From Gallionellaceae bacterium (GTDB taxonomy: Bacteria; Pseudomonadota; Gammaproteobacteria; Burkholderiales; Gallionellaceae): a stretch of DNA of 64,000 nt. Shown one piece after another: positions 18,503-26,760 of this stretch. The notes under the pieces were generated by a model. The model did not search any database. It had not been told where the DNA came from and saw nothing but the letters and a program-made list of their open reading frames with translations. The position numbers and the translations under genes were made by a program. Position 1 is the first letter of the stretch; each line of letters begins with the position of its first letter. The stretch spans positions 1 through 64,000 of the forward strand of contig DAIDMQ010000039.1 of assembly GCA_027448945.1 (NCBI GenBank), read 5' to 3'.

Positions 18503-19051
18503 TTAGTCGACTTTTGCTTTTGCATGAGCGGGACGAAAGACTTTGCATTGCGTTTCATCTGACTCCAGATACGCGCCGTCTATCAAATCTATGCAATACG
18601 GAATCGCGGGAAACACGGCATTGAGGCAGTCGTCTATCGCAGAAGGTTTGCCGGGCAGATTGATGATTAAACTCTTGCCGCGTATGCCCGCCGTTTGACG
18701 CGACAAAATGGCTGTGGGTACGAATTTCAGCGACGCGCTGCGCATCAATTCGCCGAAGCCTGGCATCATTTTTGCACACACAGCTTCGGTCGCCTCAGGC
18801 GTGACATCGCGTACCGCTGGGCCTGTGCCACCTGTGGTGACAATCAAACTGCAACCTTGCTCATCGCTCAATTCGCGCAACGCGGCTTCGATTTTCGCTT
18901 GTTCATCTGGGATGATTTTTGCCACCGCATCCCACGGAGAAGTCAGCACGCGCGTGAACCAAGCGTGTATCGCCGGACCGCCTTTGTCCTCGTATTCACC
19001 GCGACTGGCGCGATCCGAGATAGTTAAAATACCGATGCGTGCAATGCTCAT
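18503..19051 (-). CDS. mog: Molybdopterin adenylyltransferase Mog
   Basis: Mog adenylylates molybdopterin before molybdenum insertion by MoeA. The 182-residue protein has ILTISDRASRGEYEDKGGP at the N-terminus, the central LIVTTGGTGPAVRDVTPEA motif that binds the pterin phosphate, and LIINLPGKPSA, all typical of MogA. Its length favours Mog over the shorter MoaB. It begins 2 bp after moeA and abuts modA. Confidence 0.95.
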   Translation of the reverse strand: MSIARIGILTISDRASRGEYEDKGGPAIHAWFTRVLTSPWDAVAKIIPDEQAKIEAALRELSDEQGCSLIVTTGGTGPAVRDVTPEATEAVCAKMMPGFGELMRSASLKFVPTAILSRQTAGIRGKSLIINLPGKPSAIDDCLNAVFPAIPYCIDLIDGAYLESDETQCKVFRPAHAKAKVD

Positions 19052-19053
19052 TA

Positions 19054-20292
19054 TTATTCCTCGAATCCCATCTCATTTTGAAACGCCGTGCCATCCAATA
19101 ATTGCACAGTCACGCCCTCACCCGCTGCCAATCCGTTGCTGTTCGAGGATGCCACTAACAAGCCATCGGCGCGCGCCACCGACAGCGACACGCCGCTGCT
19201 TTGTGTACCAGTGGAAGTCGCCACATATCCATCCGCATCACGACTCAACATCACGCGGATGAACTCGGTTCTACCCGGACGAATTTTTATCGCATGAGCC
19301 AATTTTGCCGTCACTGTGCGTCGATACAAGCGCGTGTGTCCCATCATCTGACGCAATGCGGGTGCGACAAATTCCTCGAAGCACACCATGCTGGAGACGG
19401 GATTACCAGGTAAGCCAAACACCGCTGTTTTGTTTGTCGTCCCAAATGCCAGCGGATGCCCAGGCTTCATCGCCACGCGCCAGAACAACATCTTCACCCC
19501 CAATGACTCTATGGTGGGACGCACATAGTCATGCACACCAACCGAGCTGCCGCCCGACACCAGCAGCACATCAAAATGCAAACCGCGCTGTAGATATTCC
19601 GCTAACTCTTCGGGATCGTCGCGCGCGATGCCGAGCAACGACGGCTCTATACCCAATGCCTGTACTTGCCCCATCAACGCGTAACTATTCGAGTTGGGAA
19701 TTTTGTTCGCATCGACAGGATCGTCCATGTCTTCCAACTCATTACCCGTCGATAAAATCGCCACCCGTGGGCGACGTATGACTTGCAAATGCGCGGCTTT
19801 AACCGTCGCTAAAATACCCACCACACCCGGCGTGATTTCTGTGCCCGCACTCAACACGACTTCGCCGTCACGCATGTTTTCGCCTAAACGACGAATATCA
19901 CACCCTGCCGCAACCGCACGCATGATTTTGACGCGACCGCTCTCTATCGCCTCGGTATCTTCCACGCGCAACACCGCATCCGCACCCGCTGGCACAGGTG
20001 CGCCCGTCATAATCCGTGCGCACTGCCCCGCTTGCAAAGTGTGCTGCGGCATGTCGCCCGCCTTGATGTCTTCGATAATGTTGAGTGTAGCGGGAACGCC
20101 AGATAAATCCGCACTGCGCAGCGCGTAACCATCCATCGCCGACACGTCGTAAGGCGGTTGATTGCGATTGGCATAAACGTCTTCTGCCAATACACGCCCC
20201 AAAGATTTTTCTATCCCGATGGTTTCGACATCGAGTTTCTTGACGGATTCGAGCACGCATCGAAGCGCGTGATTCACTGATAAGTGTTCCAT
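19054..20292 (-). CDS. moeA: Molybdopterin molybdenumtransferase MoeA
   Basis: MoeA inserts molybdate into adenylylated molybdopterin. The 412-residue protein shows the N-terminal block RNQPPYDVSAMDGYALR, the RIMTGAPVPAGADAVLRVEDT block, the LSTGNELED and SGGSSVGVHDYVRPT motifs of the MogA-like domain, and a C-terminal beta-barrel (about 340-412). All expected domains are present. It is separated from mobA by 38 bp, the widest certain gap between genes in the Moco part of the block. Confidence 0.96.
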   Translation of the reverse strand: MEHLSVNHALRCVLESVKKLDVETIGIEKSLGRVLAEDVYANRNQPPYDVSAMDGYALRSADLSGVPATLNIIEDIKAGDMPQHTLQAGQCARIMTGAPVPAGADAVLRVEDTEAIESGRVKIMRAVAAGCDIRRLGENMRDGEVVLSAGTEITPGVVGILATVKAAHLQVIRRPRVAILSTGNELEDMDDPVDANKIPNSNSYALMGQVQALGIEPSLLGIARDDPEELAEYLQRGLHFDVLLVSGGSSVGVHDYVRPTIESLGVKMLFWRVAMKPGHPLAFGTTNKTAVFGLPGNPVSSMVCFEEFVAPALRQMMGHTRLYRRTVTAKLAHAIKIRPGRTEFIRVMLSRDADGYVATSTGTQSSGVSLSVARADGLLVASSNSNGLAAGEGVTVQLLDGTAFQNEMGFEE

Positions 20293-20330
20293 GCAACTAT
20301 TCCTCTATCATCAATATTGGGGTTATTTTC

Positions 20331-20933
20331 CTAGCATGTGGCCCTGACAACTCTATTGTCCACTGCCGCATTCACATCTTGCGGCGTGTCTAAATCTACA
20401 AAATTTTGTTGCGTCATGGTGTCATCGAACAACTCAGATTCATCCACATAGCGCACGGATAATTTTTCCAACACGGCGCGCAAACTATTTTTTTCGCCGT
20501 TCGCTAAATGAGCGCGTATCACGCCCAAAATACTCACCGCATAAAATGCTGCCAGCGGTTGCGGATGACCTTGCACCACAGGCACCACCGCTTGAAATTC
20601 ACCGCGATATTCACCGAGTTTTTCTATCATCTCGGTCTGCAAAAAAGGCATGTCGCAAGCCACCAAGAATGCCCATTTCGTATGGCTCTCGGCGAGTCCG
20701 GCGACCACGCCCGCCAGCGGTCCGGCGATAGTTTTGTCATCATAAACTTGGGGTAAATTTATTCCTGGACGCGGCTCGCGCACGCTGAGAATAACTTCGG
20801 AAAATAACGGTTGCATGACGGCAATCACATGTTGCAGCAACGTTTGTTCGCCCAGCACCACATGGGCTTTATCGCGCCCCATACGCCGCGATTCGCCACC
20901 TGCCAAGATAATGGCGGTGCAATCGTCTAGCAT
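20331..20933 (-). CDS. mobA: Molybdenum cofactor guanylyltransferase MobA
   Basis: MobA attaches GMP to the molybdenum cofactor to make the bis-guanine dinucleotide form used by DMSO-reductase family enzymes such as NasA. The 200-residue protein has the nucleotide-binding motif LAGGESRRMGRDKA at about 11-24, and later VACDMPFL, a metal-binding aspartate motif. It overlaps mobB by 7 bp. The presence of mobA fits the needs of the nasA product in the same block. Confidence 0.95.
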   Translation of the reverse strand: MLDDCTAIILAGGESRRMGRDKAHVVLGEQTLLQHVIAVMQPLFSEVILSVREPRPGINLPQVYDDKTIAGPLAGVVAGLAESHTKWAFLVACDMPFLQTEMIEKLGEYRGEFQAVVPVVQGHPQPLAAFYAVSILGVIRAHLANGEKNSLRAVLEKLSVRYVDESELFDDTMTQQNFVDLDTPQDVNAAVDNRVVRATC

Positions 20934-21433
20934 CGCGCCAACAAAAAATTAACGATGCCGCTGATGTCGTCCAGCGCGTAATGCGGTAACTGCGGATAGA
21001 CCTCGTCCATGTCGCTGACCAGCGCGATCAACTCATCTTCCAAGGTGCAGCGCGGTATGACGGAATGTTCACGGCGCAACACTTCGATTTTCTCGCCTGC
21101 CGCATGAGAAAAACCTTCAGCTAACACAATGTCCGCCTCGCCTAAAAAACGTTGTGCCAACTGCATCGGTTCACGTCTATCGACAGCATCGACAACCAGT
21201 TGCAAAGCATCGGATGTCACCAACATACTCATCGCCGCACCCGCTTGTTTGTATCGCCAACTGTCTTTTCTAGGCGTGTCCAACTGCACTTTGTGATGCG
21301 CGTGTTTGATGGTCGCCACACACAATCCTCGCTCGCTCAATTCACGCACCAGCTTCTCGATGAGCGTGGTTTTTCCTGCACCGGAATGACCGACGAAAAT
21401 GAATACAGGTGGCGTTTTTAACCGCGCACTCAT
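20927..21433 (-). CDS. mobB: Molybdopterin-guanine dinucleotide accessory GTPase MobB
   Basis: MobB is a GTP-binding protein that assists MobA but is not essential in E. coli. The 168-residue protein has P-loop GHSGAGKT at 15-22, followed by CVATIKHAHHKVQLDTPRKDSWRYKQAGA, the typical family block. It overlaps moaE by 4 bp upstream and mobA by 7 bp downstream. Confidence 0.93.
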   Translation of the reverse strand: MSARLKTPPVFIFVGHSGAGKTTLIEKLVRELSERGLCVATIKHAHHKVQLDTPRKDSWRYKQAGAAMSMLVTSDALQLVVDAVDRREPMQLAQRFLGEADIVLAEGFSHAAGEKIEVLRREHSVIPRCTLEDELIALVSDMDEVYPQLPHYALDDISGIVNFLLARC

Positions 21434-21852
21434 GGGTGTTGTGTCACCCAGGAATCACCGCTAGGCGTGATTTCTTTTTTCCAAATCGGCACACGCTGTT
21501 TGAGTTCGTCTATCAACCAACGGCAGGCATCAAACGCTGCCGCACGATGTTCTGCGCCTGCTGCAATGAACACAATTTGTTCCCCCGCGCCAATGATGCC
21601 GATGCGGTGCACCAGACGCGCATCCAGCAAACCAAATTTGATTATTGCTTCGCTGCGCAAATTATTCATTTCCACCAATGCCATGCTGCCGTAGGCATCG
21701 AAACTGATTTCACTGACCTCGCGTCCCTCGGAAAAATCACGCGCGCACCCGATGAAGGTGGCGATGCCGCCCATACGCTGCGAACCAGCACGCAATGCAA
21801 GCAATTCTGCATCTTGCGAAAAATCTTCCAGTTGTATACGCACCGCCGTCAC
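21430..21852 (-). CDS. moaE: Molybdopterin synthase large subunit MoaE
   Basis: MoaE is the catalytic subunit of molybdopterin synthase, converting cyclic pyranopterin monophosphate to molybdopterin with sulfur carried by MoaD. The 140-residue protein has FIGCARDFSEGREVSEISFDAYGSMA, the RIGIIGAGEQIVFIAAGAEHR block, and a C-terminal PIWKKEI with the catalytic lysines. It begins 2 bp after moaD. Confidence 0.95.
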   Translation of the reverse strand: MTAVRIQLEDFSQDAELLALRAGSQRMGGIATFIGCARDFSEGREVSEISFDAYGSMALVEMNNLRSEAIIKFGLLDARLVHRIGIIGAGEQIVFIAAGAEHRAAAFDACRWLIDELKQRVPIWKKEITPSGDSWVTQHP

Positions 21853-21854
21853 AC

Positions 21855-22094
21855 TTAGCCTCCAGAAAATTTAGCCATAAATGCAATCTCATCGCCGTCA
21901 TTCAGGACTATCAGTTGATCCCTAACTTGCCGATTATTAACCGAGATGAAACTGACCCCGCGAAACGCGTCGGCATAACGATTTTGCAGGTTCGCAACCA
22001 CATCTTGCAGACGCATCCCCGAATGAAAATCTGCCGCCAACTCACGCACACCGGTGAGTTCGGCGACGGGCCCAAAAAATAAAATTTGTATCAT
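21855..22094 (-). CDS. moaD: Molybdopterin synthase small subunit MoaD
   Basis: MoaD is a ubiquitin-like sulfur carrier whose C-terminal Gly-Gly is thiocarboxylated. The 79-residue product begins MIQILFFGPVAELTG and ends AKFSGG, so the essential Gly-Gly is present. The start overlaps the moaC stop as ATGA; upstream codons in the same frame are inside moaC and not used. It pairs with the adjacent moaE. Confidence 0.95.
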   Translation of the reverse strand: MIQILFFGPVAELTGVRELAADFHSGMRLQDVVANLQNRYADAFRGVSFISVNNRQVRDQLIVLNDGDEIAFMAKFSGG

Positions 22095-22600
22095 GTTGCG
22101 CGCACCCAAATACCACTCTTGCCGCCGCGCTTTTCTTCCAGTTGCACACACTCGATGCGCATTTCTCTGTCTATCGCCTTGCACATATCATAGACTGTCA
22201 ACAATGCCATGCTTACCGCACACAACGCTTCCATTTCAACGCCGGTTTGTCCGACACAATTCACCGTGGCAAAAACTTTCAGCGCGACACATCCGCTGGC
22301 ATCAGCCGGCAGTGTTTCGTCGTAAACAATTTCGACTCCACTCAAGGGCAAGCTGTGACACATGGGTATCAAGTCCGCCGTGCGTTTCGCCGCCATCACC
22401 GCCGCCACATCTGCCACCGTCAGCACGTCACCCTTGGCGATTTTCCCTGCTCGTATGCGTGCCAGCGTCTCCGGCAACATGCGCAGAATTCCACTGGCAA
22501 TCGCCACGCGTTGGGTGACGGATTTGTCCGCGACATCCACCATGCGCGCCCGACCAGATGATGAGAAGTGGGTTAATTCTGTTGGTTTTATTTCCGACAT
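22091..22600 (-). CDS. moaC: Cyclic pyranopterin monophosphate synthase MoaC
   Basis: MoaC works with MoaA to convert GTP to cyclic pyranopterin monophosphate. The 169-residue protein contains MVDVADKSVTQRVAIASG, the LIPMCHSLPLSGVEI motif with catalytic residues, and GVEMEALCAVSMALLTVYDMCKA with the conserved KAIDREM continuation. It starts 12 bp after moaA and overlaps moaD by 4 bp. Confidence 0.96.
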   Translation of the reverse strand: MSEIKPTELTHFSSSGRARMVDVADKSVTQRVAIASGILRMLPETLARIRAGKIAKGDVLTVADVAAVMAAKRTADLIPMCHSLPLSGVEIVYDETLPADASGCVALKVFATVNCVGQTGVEMEALCAVSMALLTVYDMCKAIDREMRIECVQLEEKRGGKSGIWVRAT

Positions 22601-22612
22601 TACGATTCCAAT

Positions 22613-23758
22613 TTAACCGCCGATATACGACATCTCTATTCTTTTCCCGCTGTTACTTTGCGTGTTACGCAATTCCGAATAGCGATCTTCGCGCCGCCCC
22701 CATTTATCCGCGATGATGTTGGTCAGCACTGCATCCGACATCCCTAAGCGCAGCGGCTCACGCAAATCCAAAGCGTTGCTCGCAAACAAACAAGTGTAAA
22801 GCTTACCATCAGTCGCTAATCTGGCGCGGGTGCAATCGTGACAGAAAGTTTGTGTCACCGAAGCGATCACGCCGATCTCACCGCCGCCATCCAGATACTG
22901 CCAACGCGCCGCCACTTCGCCCGTGTAATCGGCATCCGCCACACACAGCGGATAATGCGACGCGATGCGCTGCAAAATCTCGCGCGCCGTCACTACCTCG
23001 TTTAATTGCCACGCATTCGAGCTGCCTACATCCATATATTCGATGAAACGCAACACAATACCGCTATGCCGAAAATGTTCCGCCATCGCCACAATTTCGT
23101 GTTCGTTCACGCCGCGTTGTACCACCATATTGACCTTGACCGGATGCAGCCCTACCCGTTGCGCGGCGGCAATGCCATCCAGCACGGTATTCACCGATTC
23201 ATCACTATCGCTCATGCGCCGAAATGTCTCATTACTTAATCCATCCAGACTCACCGTGATGCGCGCCAAGCCTGCGTCCTTGAGCGATTTCGCCTTCTGC
23301 GCCAATGCCACACCATTGGTGGTCAATGCGATTTCGACTGGCTTTCCTTCTATGGTTGTGAGCTGGGCGATTCTTTCCACCAGTCGCTCGATGCCGCGCC
23401 GCAACAGCGGCTCGCCGCCGGTCAAACGGATCTTCTGCACCCCCAAGGGGATAAACAGTTTTGCCAAACGTTCGATTTCTTCAAAACTCAACAACTCGCT
23501 ACGCGGCAAAAATTCGTGATGCGCGTCGAACACTGCTCGAGGCATACAGTAAGTGCAACGCAAATTGCAACGGTCAGTCACCGAGATACGCAAGTCGCGC
23601 AGCGGACGCTGCAAGCTGTCGAGCAACGGTACGGCGTGGGTACGTTGAACCTCTAAGGCGGCATAGTCGCGCATAGCCAAGCTAGTTCGAATTGGAACGA
23701 TATTGAATAGGCTAGCCATGAGAACAAATTCTGGATTTCTTTGCAGCACAGATTTCAT
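22613..23758 (-). CDS. moaA: GTP 3',8-cyclase MoaA
   Basis: MoaA is the radical SAM enzyme that starts molybdenum cofactor synthesis from GTP. The 381-residue frame has the SAM cluster motif C64-x3-C68-x2-C71 (CNLRCTYC), a C-terminal second cluster (CHDC, then CLF), and the required C-terminal Gly-Gly (SYIGG). The long N-terminus contains alternative starts at residues 14 and 29. The real protein is probably 340-370 residues. It directly follows nasA. Confidence 0.95.
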   Translation of the reverse strand: MKSVLQRNPEFVLMASLFNIVPIRTSLAMRDYAALEVQRTHAVPLLDSLQRPLRDLRISVTDRCNLRCTYCMPRAVFDAHHEFLPRSELLSFEEIERLAKLFIPLGVQKIRLTGGEPLLRRGIERLVERIAQLTTIEGKPVEIALTTNGVALAQKAKSLKDAGLARITVSLDGLSNETFRRMSDSDESVNTVLDGIAAAQRVGLHPVKVNMVVQRGVNEHEIVAMAEHFRHSGIVLRFIEYMDVGSSNAWQLNEVVTAREILQRIASHYPLCVADADYTGEVAARWQYLDGGGEIGVIASVTQTFCHDCTRARLATDGKLYTCLFASNALDLREPLRLGMSDAVLTNIIADKWGRREDRYSELRNTQSNSGKRIEMSYIGG

Positions 23759-23782
23759 CGAGTTTCGCAGCCTATCCTACGG

Positions 23783-26434
23783 TCAGACGCGCTGCGCCAA
23801 AAGTTTGCGTATCTCCGGCACGCAAGAACCGCATCCCGTACCCGCTTGCAGACACGCTCCCACCGCTTCGACTGAGTTCAGACCTTGCGCTTTGATAGCG
23901 TGCAGTATGGTTTTTTCGCCCACATTAAAACAGGCACACACATTGCGTCCGGTATCAGCGGCAGCACCCTTAGGTGGACGCGCAGACAGCAAACCGGCTA
24001 GGTCTACCGTTGCCAATTGCGGCAACGCAAACAGGCTACTGAGCCATGCGCGTTCAGGTAAACGCTGGTCGGGTGCGATGAAGAATGCTGCTTCCAATCG
24101 TCCATTTTTCAAACATGCGGTGCGATAACGACCCATTGCCGCATCGCGATACTCAATCCAGTCGCCCGTTAATCCCGATGTGCGCTGCGCCCAATCGCGC
24201 CAGACTTCGGGCAACGCGTCACCCGCAATCTCGTGTCGCCAATAAGCTGCACCTTGCGTGGCGGCGCAATAGCTCGCATCGGCAATATCCAGTCTTGCAC
24301 GGCTCAACACAAAGCCCTGCCATGCGGGACGATAAGGTTCGATTTTTACGGGCGTGTGCTTGGACTCAGGCTGACCCGAAATTGGATCGGTGATGGGTGC
24401 GACCAGTGCATCAACACGTGCCGATTTAGCAAAGTGATCGTTCCAATGCATGGGTACGAACACCGAACCCGCGCGTTGCTCGTCGCTGATTTGCACCCGC
24501 GCCAGCATCGTCCCGTGTCGGCTGGTCAAACGCGCCAAGCCGCCGTCTTGCAGTTGCTTAGTTTGCGCATCGCTCGCATGAATCTGCACAGATGGCTCGA
24601 CCACATGCGCATTCAAGCGCGGCACTTTTCCGGTGCGCGTCATAGTGTGCCATTGATCGCGCATACGACCCGTGTTCAGTACCAGCGGATACTCGGCATC
24701 AACTGGGACCGCAGGCAATTTCGGTGCGACGGCAACCATGCGGGCTTTGCCGCTAGGCGTGAAAAACTTGCCATCGCCAAACATGCGCTGCGTGCCTTTT
24801 TGCGCGCTGCGAGTGACCGGCCATTGCACTGGCTGCATCTTGTCGTATTCCGCATCGCTCAATGCCTGCAACGCACTGATGTCGAAGGCGCGCGCGCCTG
24901 CATTTTCATACCCCGAAAGTCGCGCATGTTCGCGGAATATCTGTGCCGTTTTGGTGTAGGGAAACGCCTCGGCGTAACCCATGCGCTGCGCAACTTGCGT
25001 GATGATCCACCAGTCGGGACGCGCCTCACCCGCGCTCGCCAAAAACGAACGTTGCCGCGAGATGCACCGTTCCGAGTTGGTCACCGTGCCGTCTTTTTCA
25101 CCCCATCCCGATGCGGGTAGCAGAATATCGGCGCACACCGTGGTGTCGGTTTGCTGCACGCAATCAGATACCACCACCAGTTCGCAATCTAGCAATGCGG
25201 CGCGCACTTTATCAGCATCTGGCAAGCTGACCACGGGGTTCGTCCCCATGATCCACACCGCCTTGATTTTTTTGTCCGCGATGGCTTGGAACATCTCCAC
25301 CGCCTTGAGTCCAGCAGCTTGCGCGATACACGGGGCATCCCAAAAGCGCGCCACCAAGTCGATACTTGCTGCATCGGAAAAATCCATGTGCGCTGCTAGT
25401 TGATTGGCCAGTCCGCCAACCTCGCGTCCACCCATCGCATTGGGTTGCCCGGTCACCGAAAATGGCCCCATCGCTGGCTTGCCGATGCGCCCCGTGGCGA
25501 GGTGCACATTGATAATCGCGTTCGCCTTATCCACCCCGCTGGACGATTGATTGATACCTTGCGAGAAGATGGTCACGGTGCATTCTGTGCGCGCAAACAG
25601 GCGAAAAAATTCGCTGACCTGCGTCTCGGAAACACCGCAAACTTGCGCAACTTTAGGGATGGAGCTCACGCTACGCGCCGCCTCAAATGCGGCGGCAAAC
25701 CCTTCCACATGTGCCTCAACATAAGCCAGGTCGAGCGCGTCTTCACGACGCAAATGATGCAGCAGTCCGTTGAATAAAAAAGCATCTGCACCGGGGGCTA
25801 AGGCGAGATGCATATCCGCGATGTCGCAGGTTGCCGTGCGGCGCGGATCAATCACCACCACTTGCATTTCAGGGCGGGATTTTTTTGCGGCAAGCAGACG
25901 TTGATACAGCACCGGATGCGCCCAAGCGTAATTCGATCCAACAATAACAACCAGATCAGCCTGCTCCATATCTTCATAGCAAACCGGCACAACATCCGCA
26001 CCGAAAGCGCGCTTGTGTGCAGCCACCGCCGTGGACATGCACAGCCGCGAATTGGTGTCGATGTTCGCGCTGCCGACAAAGCCCTTCATCAGCTTATTGG
26101 CTACGTAGTAATCCTCGGTGAGGATCTGCCCCGATACATAAAATGCCACCGCGTCTGGTCCATGCTGATCTATGACTTTTTGAAAGCCCGTTGCGACTTG
26201 CGCCAGAGCGTCATCCCAACTTGCACGCTGCCCCTGCACAATAGGATGCAGCAAACGCCCCTGATGCTCCAAAGTCTCGCCCAGAGCCGCACCCTTAGAG
26301 CACAAGCGCCCAAAATTCGCCGGATGCTGCTTATCACCAAACAGCTTCACCTGCGCGTCCGCGATGTTCACCGTCACCCCGCAACCCACGCCGCAATAAG
26401 GGCAAGTCGTTTGCGTAATCTTTGCGTCAGACAT
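23783..26434 (-). CDS. nasA: Assimilatory nitrate reductase catalytic subunit NasA
   Basis: NasA reduces nitrate to nitrite in the cytoplasm using a bis-MGD molybdenum cofactor. The 883-residue protein has an N-terminal [4Fe-4S] site (C11, C14, C18, C45), the molybdopterin oxidoreductase core, and the dinucleotide-binding domain (LVLNTGRMRDQWHTMTRTG). A C-terminal BFD-like [2Fe-2S] domain has VCACFNVGE and a CGSC motif. This is the Klebsiella-type layout. No separate NADH-dependent partner (NasC/NasB) is encoded nearby, so the electron donor is unknown. It lies 2 bp after nirD and is followed by moaA. Confidence 0.95.
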   Translation of the reverse strand: MSDAKITQTTCPYCGVGCGVTVNIADAQVKLFGDKQHPANFGRLCSKGAALGETLEHQGRLLHPIVQGQRASWDDALAQVATGFQKVIDQHGPDAVAFYVSGQILTEDYYVANKLMKGFVGSANIDTNSRLCMSTAVAAHKRAFGADVVPVCYEDMEQADLVVIVGSNYAWAHPVLYQRLLAAKKSRPEMQVVVIDPRRTATCDIADMHLALAPGADAFLFNGLLHHLRREDALDLAYVEAHVEGFAAAFEAARSVSSIPKVAQVCGVSETQVSEFFRLFARTECTVTIFSQGINQSSSGVDKANAIINVHLATGRIGKPAMGPFSVTGQPNAMGGREVGGLANQLAAHMDFSDAASIDLVARFWDAPCIAQAAGLKAVEMFQAIADKKIKAVWIMGTNPVVSLPDADKVRAALLDCELVVVSDCVQQTDTTVCADILLPASGWGEKDGTVTNSERCISRQRSFLASAGEARPDWWIITQVAQRMGYAEAFPYTKTAQIFREHARLSGYENAGARAFDISALQALSDAEYDKMQPVQWPVTRSAQKGTQRMFGDGKFFTPSGKARMVAVAPKLPAVPVDAEYPLVLNTGRMRDQWHTMTRTGKVPRLNAHVVEPSVQIHASDAQTKQLQDGGLARLTSRHGTMLARVQISDEQRAGSVFVPMHWNDHFAKSARVDALVAPITDPISGQPESKHTPVKIEPYRPAWQGFVLSRARLDIADASYCAATQGAAYWRHEIAGDALPEVWRDWAQRTSGLTGDWIEYRDAAMGRYRTACLKNGRLEAAFFIAPDQRLPERAWLSSLFALPQLATVDLAGLLSARPPKGAAADTGRNVCACFNVGEKTILHAIKAQGLNSVEAVGACLQAGTGCGSCVPEIRKLLAQRV

Positions 26435-26436
26435 GC

Positions 26437-26748
26437 CTAAGTCTTTGGGTTGATGAACACGAGGCCGCTCTCAACCTTGATGTCATGGCGATGCGCGCAA
26501 CCCACATCGGGCGCGACCGCCGCCCCCGTCTCCAATTCGATCATCCAACTATGCAGCGGACACGTGACACGCTTGCCATGCACGATGCCTTGTGCCAGCG
26601 GCCCGCCTTTATGCGGACAGCGATTGTCCAAGGCGAAAACCTCATCGCCCACACTGCGAAACAGCGCGATTTCGCCTGTCGAGGTATTCACGATGCGCGA
26701 GCCTTGACGCGGAATATCATCCAGCTTGCCGACTTGTATCCAGTTCAT
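26437..26748 (-). CDS. nirD: Nitrite reductase small subunit NirD
   Basis: NirD is the small subunit of NADH-dependent assimilatory nitrite reductase. The 103-residue protein has a Rieske fold and keeps the complete [2Fe-2S] ligand set C44-x-H46 and C63-x2-H66 (CPHKGG and CPLHSW). Many NirD proteins have lost these ligands, so this one may hold a real cluster. It lies 12 bp after nirB and 2 bp before nasA. Confidence 0.94.
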   Translation of the reverse strand: MNWIQVGKLDDIPRQGSRIVNTSTGEIALFRSVGDEVFALDNRCPHKGGPLAQGIVHGKRVTCPLHSWMIELETGAAVAPDVGCAHRHDIKVESGLVFINPKT

Positions 26749-26760
26749 TTTTTGTTTCCC

